Shown one piece after another: positions 53,530 to 61,317 of a stretch of DNA of 64,000 nucleotides. The notes beneath the pieces were generated by a model that saw only the letters and a program-made list of their open reading frames with translations, was not told the DNA's origin and searched no databases. The DNA comes from CAWUKT01 sp964352215 (lineage in GTDB: Bacteria; Bacteroidota; Bacteroidia; J057; JADKCL01), in NCBI GenBank assembly GCA_964352215.1, contig CAYGRE010000001.1:1-64000 (forward strand). The letters run 5' to 3'. The position numbers and the translations under genes were made by a program. Within the stretch, counting starts at the first letter, position 1. Every line of letters starts with the position of its first letter.

Positions 53530-54083
53530 GCACCTCCAATGATCGCCTTTACTTTCTCCAAACCAAGCTTTTCCAACAGTTCCATATTCCTGGCGGGAAT
53601 CCCTTCGATATCGGGATGTCCATCCACGGCCTTGCTGACACTGGCTTCCCTGAGTAGATGCAACATGGGGTAGGGGCTACGGTTGGTATAATTGGTTACG
53701 CTGTCAGGGGCTTCACCTTCAAAAGTGTAATCCGGATGGAAACTTGCGACTTGGATCACGCCTTCCAAACCAGCTTCCTCAATCGCAGTATTCGCCAAAT
53801 CGAGAAAGTCGAGGTACAAATAAAAATCTCCGAGCACCTGGGGATGAATCAGAATACTGGTTTCAACCTTTTCCGGGTCCGACTCGTGCAGGAACAGCAA
53901 CTCTTCCAGAAAATCCTGGTACAGAATGTCTATATCCGAGGCAGTACTGAGCCGGTAGCGGACGAGGTCTTTTTCGACTGCGCCTCCGGCAAAGGGGCAT
54001 ATATTCAATTCAACCACAAAATTGCGTATCCAATCTGAGGTTCGCGGGATGTGGACCGATCCGTTTTCACTGTTGTCATTCAT
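53526..54083 (-). CDS. DUF1415 family protein
   Basis: A 185-aa cytosolic protein that matches the DUF1415 pattern: NFVVELNICPFAGG near the start (the conserved NxCPFA), QVASFHPDYTFEGEAPDSV, and NYTNRSPYPMLHLLREASV. The family is widespread and uncharacterised, with conserved Cys and His that suggest a metal or redox role. It diverges from tex with an 85-nt gap. Identity to the family is firm and the function unknown. Confidence 0.88.
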   Translation of the reverse strand: MNDNSENGSVHIPRTSDWIRNFVVELNICPFAGGAVEKDLVRYRLSTASDIDILYQDFLEELLFLHESDPEKVETSILIHPQVLGDFYLYLDFLDLANTAIEEAGLEGVIQVASFHPDYTFEGEAPDSVTNYTNRSPYPMLHLLREASVSKAVDGHPDIEGIPARNMELLEKLGLEKVKAIIGGA

Positions 54084-54168
54084 AGATGTGGGACAATTTA
54101 TTCACAATGGTCTGATTTGCCATCCGATCTCTTTAATTTTATCATCCTTATTGCAAAACCAACACTTC

Positions 54169-56310
54169 ATGGATAAAGTCCAGGATTATACCCAACGCCT
54201 CGCTTCTGAGATGAACCTTCCCGCCTCGCGGGTGGCCGCTGCCCTTGCATTGCTGGCCGACGGTTCCACCATTCCCTTTATTTCGCGCTACCGGAAAGAG
54301 GTCACCGGTTCCATGGATGAGGTTCAGATCACCCAACTCAGGGACCGGCAAAAGCAACTCAAAGAATTGGACGACCGGCGCTCGACCATACTGGATTCGA
54401 TTGAGAGCCAGGGCAGCCTCACCCCTGAATTGCGCAAGCGGATCATGGAGGCTGTCACCATGACCAAACTTGAGGATATCTATTTGCCTTATCGTCCCAA
54501 GCGGCGTACCAGGGCTACGATTGCACGAGAAAAGGGGCTGGAGCCACTGGCTAAGATGATCATGCGTCAGGACGGACAGTACCGTGAGGGATCCGCACGC
54601 GCTTATGTCAACCCTGCAAAGGAAGTCGACGATGTAGATGCAGCATTGGCCGGAGCCAGAGACATCATAGCCGAGTGGGTCAATGAAGATCAGCGGTCCA
54701 GGGACCGGATTCGGCGGCTCTTTGAGCGTCGGGCAACCCTGAAAGCAACCCTGGTCAAGGGGAAGGAAGAAGAAGGCGCCAAGTTCCGGGATTATTTCGA
54801 TTGGGAGGAACGGTTGGACAAAGCACCTTCTCACCGGGTATTGGCGATGCGAAGGGCTGAAAAAGAGAAAATCATCCGCCTCAGGATTGCGCCGGATGAA
54901 GAAGAAGCCCTGGGCCAACTCGAACGGATATTTGTCCGGGGGCATGGTCCTGCAGCGGAGCAGGTACAGGAAGCGGTCAAGGATGGCTATAAGAGGCTCT
55001 TGTCCTCGGCGATTGAGACGGAAATGCGGGTCGCCAGCAAGAAAAAGGCAGATGAAGAAGCGATCAAGGTTTTCGTGGATAACCTGCGTCAATTGTTACT
55101 CGCTCCTGCATTGGGAGGAAAACGTGTGCTGGCGCTTGACCCTGGGTTCCGAACCGGATGCAAGCTGGTATGCCTGGATCAGCAAGGAAAATTGGTCCAC
55201 CATGATGTGATCTACCCACATCCCCCACAGCGTGAGACTGTTCAGGCAGCCATAAAGGTCAAGAAGCTGGTCGAACGGTATAAGATCGAAGCGATTGCCA
55301 TCGGCAATGGCACCGCAGGCCGGGAATCTGAAGCATTCATCCGGGACCTCGGGCTGAAGGACATCCTAATCGAAATGGTCAATGAAAGCGGTGCGTCCAT
55401 CTATTCAGCCTCTGAAGCCGCCAGGGAAGAATTTCCGGATTATGACCTGACGGTTCGGGGAGCCGTTTCCATTGGACGTCGGCTGATGGATCCACTTGCC
55501 GAACTTGTCAAACTCGACCCCAAGTCGATCGGAGTGGGGCAATACCAGCACGATGTGGATCAGAATGCATTGAAAAGCAGCCTGGATGATACGGTCGCCA
55601 GTTGTGTGAATGGAGTAGGAGTGGAGGTCAATACCGCGAGCAAGGAATTGCTGACCTATGTATCCGGTCTGGGACCGGTGCTGGCCGCCAATATCGTCAC
55701 CTACCGCAACGAAAATGGTCCTTTCCGAAGCCGGAAAGCATTGATGAAAGTACCCCGGCTGGGCAACAAAGCTTTTGAACAGGCTGCGGGATTTCTCCGG
55801 ATCAGAGGTGCTAAGCATCCCTTGGATGCATCCGCAGTCCACCCCGAAAGTTATCCGGTGGTCGACAAAATGGCCGCATCACTGGGCTGTACCGTCTCGG
55901 ACCTCATGGCACGTGAAGACTTGCGGAAGCAAATCAACCTCAAGGATTTTGTCACCGGAGAGATCGGTCTCCCGACGCTAAAGGACATTATGAAGGAATT
56001 GGCTAAGCCAGGCCGTGATCCGCGGGCTCAGTTTGAAGAGTTTTCCTTTGAAGAAGGAGTCTCGGAAATATCTCATCTGGTGGAAGGGATGGAATTGCCC
56101 GGGATCGTCACCAACATCACCAAGTTTGGTGCATTTGTCGATATCGGAGTTCACCAGGATGGGTTGGTTCACGTTTCCCAAATGGCGGATCGATATGTTC
56201 GGGATCCCGCTGAAGTGGTCAAAGTTCAGCAGAAAGTAAGGGTCCGGGTATTGGAAGTAGATATCCCCAGAAAGCGTATATCTTTGGGCATGAAAGGTGT
56301 CCCTCAATAA
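54169..56310 (+). CDS. tex: Tex, S1 RNA-binding transcription accessory protein
   Basis: A 713-aa protein started at ATG 54169 (MDKVQDYTQRLASEMNLPAS). The open frame runs 147 nt further up through the divergent promoter, which is unlikely. The Tex order is complete: helical N-terminus with ALLADGSTIPFISRYRKEVT, a YqgF/RNase H-like domain (VLALDPGFRTGCKLVCLD, about 318-335), a helix-hairpin-helix region (YVSGLGPVLAANIVTYRNE and the following PRLG), and an S1 domain at the end (GIVTNITKFGAFVDIGVHQD). It binds nucleic acid and is linked to transcription termination, DNA repair and toxin gene expression in other bacteria. The pseudo-receiver gene begins 8 nt later. Confidence 0.95.
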   Translation: MDKVQDYTQRLASEMNLPASRVAAALALLADGSTIPFISRYRKEVTGSMDEVQITQLRDRQKQLKELDDRRSTILDSIESQGSLTPELRKRIMEAVTMTKLEDIYLPYRPKRRTRATIAREKGLEPLAKMIMRQDGQYREGSARAYVNPAKEVDDVDAALAGARDIIAEWVNEDQRSRDRIRRLFERRATLKATLVKGKEEEGAKFRDYFDWEERLDKAPSHRVLAMRRAEKEKIIRLRIAPDEEEALGQLERIFVRGHGPAAEQVQEAVKDGYKRLLSSAIETEMRVASKKKADEEAIKVFVDNLRQLLLAPALGGKRVLALDPGFRTGCKLVCLDQQGKLVHHDVIYPHPPQRETVQAAIKVKKLVERYKIEAIAIGNGTAGRESEAFIRDLGLKDILIEMVNESGASIYSASEAAREEFPDYDLTVRGAVSIGRRLMDPLAELVKLDPKSIGVGQYQHDVDQNALKSSLDDTVASCVNGVGVEVNTASKELLTYVSGLGPVLAANIVTYRNENGPFRSRKALMKVPRLGNKAFEQAAGFLRIRGAKHPLDASAVHPESYPVVDKMAASLGCTVSDLMAREDLRKQINLKDFVTGEIGLPTLKDIMKELAKPGRDPRAQFEEFSFEEGVSEISHLVEGMELPGIVTNITKFGAFVDIGVHQDGLVHVSQMADRYVRDPAEVVKVQQKVRVRVLEVDIPRKRISLGMKGVPQ

Positions 56311-56318
56311 CGAAAGAC

Positions 56319-56777
56319 ATGGAGAGCAAACCTTCCGAAGTGAAAGACAATCGGTTCAAAGTATTGGTAGTTGATTCCAATCTGAAATCCCAACGTAGTA
56401 TTCAGCGTATTCTCTCTTCAGATCCCACTATATTCCTGATGGGGACCCACAAGAGAGGGCGGTCGGCCCTGCAATATTTACGCAGCAATGAAGTCGATGT
56501 CGTTTTTATGAACCCGGAATTGGATGATATCAACGGCTTCGACATGATTGCTTATTTGGAAAATCCTCCTCTGGTGGTGGTGGTCAGCGACCGTTACGAC
56601 TATGGTTACTTTGCCTTTCAGATTGGCGCCATTGACTTCATCGCTACTGATTTTACCCATACGGAGTTTCGTACCTGTCTGGATAATATTCGGCTGGAAC
56701 ATGACCGACGCAGGGTCTATAAAGAATACCTGGCGTCGAAAGAGGATCAGAAGGATCAAGAGGGGGACCGCTCCTGA
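56319..56777 (+). CDS. Atypical receiver (pseudo-receiver) protein
   Basis: A 152-aa single REC-fold protein, KVLVVDSNLKSQRSIQRIL at the start. The usual phospho-Asp is Asn65 (VVFMNPELDDINGFD). The acidic pair is D19/S20. The conserved Lys at strand 5 is replaced by Thr110 (DFIATDF). Ser90 remains at the switch position (VVVVSDRYDY). It therefore should not be phosphorylated in the usual way. A short charged C-terminal tail and no output domain suggest protein-protein regulation. It lies 8 nt after tex and is probably co-transcribed with it. Its partner is unknown. Confidence 0.85.
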   Translation: MESKPSEVKDNRFKVLVVDSNLKSQRSIQRILSSDPTIFLMGTHKRGRSALQYLRSNEVDVVFMNPELDDINGFDMIAYLENPPLVVVVSDRYDYGYFAFQIGAIDFIATDFTHTEFRTCLDNIRLEHDRRRVYKEYLASKEDQKDQEGDRS

Positions 56778-56834
56778 GAAATCACTCTGGCTCCCCTGAA
56801 ATCACCTGAAGGGATTCACTATAAAGCCACCCAA

Positions 56835-57347
56835 TTGAAAGAACAAGCCCTCAACCTGCCCCCTTACCATCCTTTTCCTGTTCTGGAGACAGCGGAACTT
56901 CTCCTTCGCCGCATCAATCTGGAAGATGTAGACGACGGCATGGTTGAGATCGCCTATTTTGATGGAACCAAAGCAACGGACGTAAAGGGGACGATAGAAA
57001 TGGTCGAGAAGATCGAAGGAATTTATGCACAAGGGGGAATGATCCATTGGGGAATATTTGAAAAGGAAAGTGGTGATTTGGTTGGGAGTTGTGGCTACTA
57101 CCGCGGCTTTAAGGATGGAATCGGCGAGCTTGGCGGAATATTACGCAGCGCATACCGCAACAAGGGATTGATGGCGCCTGCCATGGAAGCAGTGATTGAT
57201 TTTGCCTTCAAAAGCATGGGATTGAATCGGGTGATGGCGATTACTTCCAAGAAAAATATAGCGGCGCAGAAGCTGTTAGACAAGTTAGGATTCGTCTACC
57301 AGGAAGATTTTGAAGAGACCAACCTGAAGTATGTGCGCTTTCCATAA
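56835..57347 (+). CDS. GNAT N-acetyltransferase (RimJ/RimL type)
   Basis: A 170-aa enzyme. No ATG occurs in this frame between the preceding gene's stop (in the same frame, 56775-56777) and residue 36, so TTG 56835 is the best start. GNAT features: LLLRRINLEDVDDGM at the start, GIFEKESGDLVGSCGYY (strand 4), ELGGILRSAYRNKGLMAPAM (acetyl-CoA loop, R/Q-x-x-G/A region) and VMAITSKKNIAAQKLLDKLG. It resembles ribosomal-protein or spermidine acetyltransferase relatives; the substrate is unknown. The 153 nt downstream carry the promoter of the arginase gene. Confidence 0.8.
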   Translation: MKEQALNLPPYHPFPVLETAELLLRRINLEDVDDGMVEIAYFDGTKATDVKGTIEMVEKIEGIYAQGGMIHWGIFEKESGDLVGSCGYYRGFKDGIGELGGILRSAYRNKGLMAPAMEAVIDFAFKSMGLNRVMAITSKKNIAAQKLLDKLGFVYQEDFEETNLKYVRFP

Positions 57348-57435
57348 GCCGTCCCTTTCTCCCCAAGCCTTCTATCGCCATTAACATTATTATCCCCAAT
57401 TACCCTGCTATCTCCATTGCGTAGAAAATACTCCC

Positions 57436-57466
57436 TTTCCCTTTCCAATTGGGCTGTCTATCTTTG
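57436..57466 (+). promoter_or_regulatory. Promoter of the arginase-argS-ctlX genes
   Basis: TTTC (57436-57439, one base off TTTG) is followed after 19 nt by TATCTTTG (57459-57466), an exact -7 match. Transcription would start near 57471, about 30 nt before ATG 57501. Confidence 0.55.
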
Positions 57467-57500
57467 CTAGCTTAATTTGTGAATCGCATTTTTTAAGTTC

Positions 57501-58553
57501 ATGGAAGTAACATTGGTTGAACTCAGATCTGAGATCAGTGCTGGCACCCGTGGTGCCAGTCGTGGCATTGATGCCCTGATCATGGCCTCTCTCAATCTCA
57601 AGCTGCAGGAAGAACTGCGCCGTGAGAAAGATTGGCATGAAGATGAGTGGACGGAGGAAGAGGTGAAGTACCGTGAGGAAAAATACCAGGACCATGACAT
57701 GCCTTGGAACTTTTTCCGGTTTCGGGGCCGGGTCACCATGGAAAACAAGAATGAAGTTGTCTACGACCCCATTCGTTTTCGGTGGGCCAAGCGGATTGAG
57801 GGCTTGATCCAAGTGTATGAGCGGATGGTCGAAGACATGCAGCCGATCCTGAAAGGGAATTCATTGCCTTTTGTCCTGGCGGGTGACCACGGTACTGCCG
57901 GAGCGACGATCAAGGCGATCAAGAAAGCTTATCCGGATGAGCGCATCGGGGTGGTTTGGGTGGATGCACATGCAGATCTTCACTCCCCTTATACCTCTCC
58001 CTCGGGCAATATGCACGGGATGCCATTGAGCATAGCACTTGCAGAGGACAACTACCGGAACCGACGACGCGAGTTGCCCGATCAGACCGGACAACTTTGG
58101 GAAAAGATCAAGGACATCGGGGTGAAGGGAGCCGCCGTTAAGGGTGAGGACATTGTCTTTATTGGATTGCGGAGTGTGGAGGTCGAGGAAAGGGATTTGA
58201 TCAAGCGGCTGGGCATGAAGACCATCCACGTACGGGAAATGAGGGAAGAGGGATACCAAAGAGCCTATGTGCGGGCTATGGAGTATTTGTCTGCTTGTGA
58301 CCGGGTTTACATCTCATTTGATGTGGACTGCATTGACAGCACCATCTCTTCAGGTACCGGGACTCCAGTGCCGGCCGGCCTCTTCATCGAGGAAGCCAAG
58401 GGATTGCTTGACCTCTTCGCGAGAGATGAAAAGGTCTGCTGCATGGAACTGGTGGAGGTCAACCCATTTCTGGACAAGCATGGCAACCAGACCGCTGAGA
58501 TCGCATTTGATATCTTGTACAATACAGTGAAAACCATCGAGCAGGAGCGTTAA
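57501..58553 (+). CDS. Arginase/agmatinase-family ureohydrolase
   Basis: A 350-aa cytosolic enzyme. The manganese ligands are in place: H130 in AGDHGTAG, D155/H157/D159 in WVDAHADLHS, and D274/D276 in ISFDVDCIDSTIS. ELVEVNPFLDKHGNQTAE is the family end motif. The N-terminal 95 residues are an acidic helical extension typical of the Bacteroidota arginase type. It would hydrolyse arginine (or a related guanidino compound) to urea and ornithine. The next gene, argS, starts 1 nt after the stop. Choice between arginase and other ureohydrolases rests on the arginine-linked neighbours. Confidence 0.87.
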   Translation: MEVTLVELRSEISAGTRGASRGIDALIMASLNLKLQEELRREKDWHEDEWTEEEVKYREEKYQDHDMPWNFFRFRGRVTMENKNEVVYDPIRFRWAKRIEGLIQVYERMVEDMQPILKGNSLPFVLAGDHGTAGATIKAIKKAYPDERIGVVWVDAHADLHSPYTSPSGNMHGMPLSIALAEDNYRNRRRELPDQTGQLWEKIKDIGVKGAAVKGEDIVFIGLRSVEVEERDLIKRLGMKTIHVREMREEGYQRAYVRAMEYLSACDRVYISFDVDCIDSTISSGTGTPVPAGLFIEEAKGLLDLFARDEKVCCMELVEVNPFLDKHGNQTAEIAFDILYNTVKTIEQER

Positions 58554-58554
58554 A

Positions 58555-60312
58555 ATGAACCTTTTACACAATGATTTAAAGGTCGAACTCGGGAATTTGA
58601 TCCGGTCGGCCATTGAAAAGCTGGGCTTTGATATTCCCTTGGCAGATATTTACCAGGCAATTGGACCGACTCCCAATATTGAGGCCGGACACTTTGCATT
58701 TCCTGCATTCTCGTTGGCCAAGGTGATGCGAAAAGGGCCTCCGATCATTGCAAAGGAGATCGCTGAGAATATTCCTGAAAATGATTTGATTGCAGAAGTT
58801 AAGGCCGCGGGCCCCTATCTGAATTTTAACTTGCAGACAGCCGCATTTGGAAGACTGGTTTGTACCCCGATTCTGGATGGCAGCTATTTTCATAAACCCA
58901 TGGTCCAGGATCCCCCCAAGACCATGATTGAGTATTCTCAACCGAATACCCATAAGGAGTTGCACGTGGGGCACATGCGGAACATGGCTTTAGGAGATGC
59001 CCTGATCCGTATGCACCGCTATTGCGGCTATGACATTGTCAGCTGTACCTTCCCCGGAGATGTCGGGACTCATGTGGCGAAGTGCCTTTGGTACATGAAG
59101 CATGTCAATACCGATCCGGTTCCTGCGGAGGGCAAAGGAGCCTGGTTGGGCCAGATGTATTCCAATGGTTCTCTGCTGCTCGAAGACATCGAGGGAACAG
59201 AGCAGGAAGCAGAAGCCAGGGTGATCATGACTGAGATCCTGAAGCAATTGGAAGCGAAAGAAGGTGAGTATTATGACCTGTGGAAAGAAACCCGGCAGTG
59301 GTCGGTGGATCTGATGCACCAGGTCTATGACTGGGCCGGGGTCAAATTCGATGTCTGGTACTGGGAAAACGACGTCGATGCCGACAGCGTAAAGTATGCC
59401 CGGGAAAACTATGAGAAAGGATTTTTCAAGGAGTCCAAAGGCGCAATCGGCATTGACCTGGAAGAATACAACCTGGGATTTGCTATGGTACTCAAGGGGG
59501 ATGGAAATGGTCTCTACCTGACCAAGGACCTCGAATTGGCCCGGCGAAAGTTCCAGGACCATGGGATCGAAAAGAGTATTTATATTGTCGACAAACGGCA
59601 GGAAAGGCATTTTCAGCAAGTCTTCAAGATCCTGGAATTGCTCGGTTTCGAACAGGCCAAAGACTGCTACCACCTGAAATATGATTTTGTCCGTTTGCCC
59701 GCCGGGCCAATGTCCTCACGGGAGGGAACCATTGTCCCGATCATGGAACTCATCGAACGGATGGAAGGTGAAATCCTGAGTGAATACCTGAACCCACAAG
59801 TTGAGAAAGGGGAGATGTCGGAAGAAGAGGCGAAGGAGATTGCTGCAGTGGTTGCCAAAGGAGCGATCAAATACGGTATGGTGAAGATTGATACTCAAAA
59901 AGAGATCGTCTTCAGCATGGAAGAATGGATCAAGATCAGCGGAAACTCCGGCCCTTACCAACAATATGTATGCGCCAGGATCACCCGGCTCCTCGAAAAG
60001 CAAGGCTATGCACCTAATGGAGAGATCGACTGGAGTTTGCTGGTTCACGCAGCTGAGATCGATCTGTTGATCAAGGCATCCGGGTTCAACGATGCGATGC
60101 TGAATGCCACCCGGAAATACCAGACGAACCAGGTGACCAATTATTTGTATGACCTGAGCAAGTCGCTGAATAGCTTCTACAATGACATCAATGTCAAGGA
60201 AACCGAAGACCCTGTCCTGAAGAATACCCGGATGGCATTGCTGGAGGTGGTTCGGAAAGTTGAAAGCCAGGGCTTGGCCCTGCTGGGCATCGGTATTCCA
60301 GAAAAGATGTAA
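58555..60312 (+). CDS. argS: Arginyl-tRNA synthetase
   Basis: A 585-aa class I synthetase that loads tRNA-Arg. The HIGH motif is HVGH (137-140, in NTHKELHVGHMRNMALGDAL), and the KMSKS region is MSSREGTIV (386-394). The N-terminal additional domain and the C-terminal anticodon-binding DALR-type domain (VCARITRLLEKQ to the end) are present, and the length is normal. The start, ATG 58555, lies 1 nt after the arginase stop, so the pair is translationally coupled. Synthetase genes are rarely joined to a catabolic arginase; see findings. Confidence 0.95.
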   Translation: MNLLHNDLKVELGNLIRSAIEKLGFDIPLADIYQAIGPTPNIEAGHFAFPAFSLAKVMRKGPPIIAKEIAENIPENDLIAEVKAAGPYLNFNLQTAAFGRLVCTPILDGSYFHKPMVQDPPKTMIEYSQPNTHKELHVGHMRNMALGDALIRMHRYCGYDIVSCTFPGDVGTHVAKCLWYMKHVNTDPVPAEGKGAWLGQMYSNGSLLLEDIEGTEQEAEARVIMTEILKQLEAKEGEYYDLWKETRQWSVDLMHQVYDWAGVKFDVWYWENDVDADSVKYARENYEKGFFKESKGAIGIDLEEYNLGFAMVLKGDGNGLYLTKDLELARRKFQDHGIEKSIYIVDKRQERHFQQVFKILELLGFEQAKDCYHLKYDFVRLPAGPMSSREGTIVPIMELIERMEGEILSEYLNPQVEKGEMSEEEAKEIAAVVAKGAIKYGMVKIDTQKEIVFSMEEWIKISGNSGPYQQYVCARITRLLEKQGYAPNGEIDWSLLVHAAEIDLLIKASGFNDAMLNATRKYQTNQVTNYLYDLSKSLNSFYNDINVKETEDPVLKNTRMALLEVVRKVESQGLALLGIGIPEKM

Positions 60313-60315
60313 GCT

Positions 60316-61317
60316 ATGGGCAAGCAATCCACCTCTACCTTAGTGATGGTCAGGCCATCCTCATTTTTCTTCGATCCGGAGACGGCGGAGTCGAACTCCT
60401 TTCAAAAGGAGCCGGCGGTGTCGGCTGCGGAAACGGCGGAATCGGCACTGGACTCGGCGGACTCTGCACTGGACTCGACTACGGACTCGGCGGAATTGCT
60501 TCGCAAAGCCTTGGCCGAATTTGATGCCGTGGTGGAGGCCCTTCGGTCCAAAGATATTGAGGTCATCGTCATAGAAGACAATGTCCCCGGTGACAAACCC
60601 AATGCGATCTTCCCCAACAACTGGTTTTCTACCCATTCGGATGGGACGGTGGTATTGTATGCCATGTCTACACCGTCCCGGCGCTTGGAAAGAGATATTC
60701 CTGTGGTGGAAACCCTGGAGCAGCAGGGATTTGAGGTTCCTGAGATCGTTGACCTGAGTTTCTACGAGGAGGAAGGCCAGTTTCTGGAAGGTACCGGAAG
60801 CCTGATTCTGGATCGGGTCAATCGCCTCGCTTTTGCCGGTCTCTCCAACCGGACCGATGCCGAATTGGTACGCACTTTTGGTTACGAGTTGGATTTTGAA
60901 ACCTTCACTTTCAAAACCGCAGACCAGAAAGGCAAGCCTGTTTACCACACCAATGTGATGATGGCCATCGGGACCGGTTTTGCGGTGGTATGCCTCGATG
61001 CGGTGAAGGACGATTATGCTCGTTCCGAGTTAAAGGATCGCTTAACCCAATGGGGGCTGGAAGTGATCGAAATCACTTTCGCGCAGATGGAGGCATTTGC
61101 TGGGAATGTGCTGGAAGTCGCGTCGAAAAATGGACAACGGTATCTGTTGATCTCATCTTCAGCACTCGAAAGTCTGACCCCCGAGCAAAAACAAACCTTG
61201 CAAGGATTCGTAGAATTCCTGCCCGTGGACATCCCAACCATCCAGCAAGTGGGTGGGGGCGGGATCCGCTGCATGGTGGCGGAAGTATTCCTAAATAATT
61301 CTATTCCTGTATCCTGA
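60316..61317 (+). CDS. ctlX: Citrulline-utilisation hydrolase CtlX-like (amidinotransferase fold)
   Basis: A 333-aa protein of the arginine deiminase/amidinotransferase superfamily. It carries the CtlX signatures: MVRPSSFFFDPETAESNSFQ, AIFPNNWFSTHSDGTVVLYA, EGTGSLILDR, HTNVMMAIG and GGGGIRCMVAEVF with the likely active-site Cys. It would act on citrulline, arginine or a close compound. It begins 3 nt after argS. Residues about 30-65 (SAAETAESALDSADSALDS) are a low-complexity insertion encoded by 21-bp repeats, absent from most relatives. Its end overlaps the convergent SBBP gene by 17 nt. Family call firm; substrate by analogy. Confidence 0.85.
   Translation: MGKQSTSTLVMVRPSSFFFDPETAESNSFQKEPAVSAAETAESALDSADSALDSTTDSAELLRKALAEFDAVVEALRSKDIEVIVIEDNVPGDKPNAIFPNNWFSTHSDGTVVLYAMSTPSRRLERDIPVVETLEQQGFEVPEIVDLSFYEEEGQFLEGTGSLILDRVNRLAFAGLSNRTDAELVRTFGYELDFETFTFKTADQKGKPVYHTNVMMAIGTGFAVVCLDAVKDDYARSELKDRLTQWGLEVIEITFAQMEAFAGNVLEVASKNGQRYLLISSSALESLTPEQKQTLQGFVEFLPVDIPTIQQVGGGGIRCMVAEVFLNNSIPVS
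60445..60486 (+). repeat. 21-bp in-frame repeat within ctlX
   Basis: GCACTGGACTCG recurs at 60445 and 60466 (21-bp step, seven codons). The wider stretch 60371-60505 is rich in GGACTCGGCGGA-like words. It encodes Ala/Ser/Asp/Glu-rich residues and keeps the reading frame. Confidence 0.75.
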
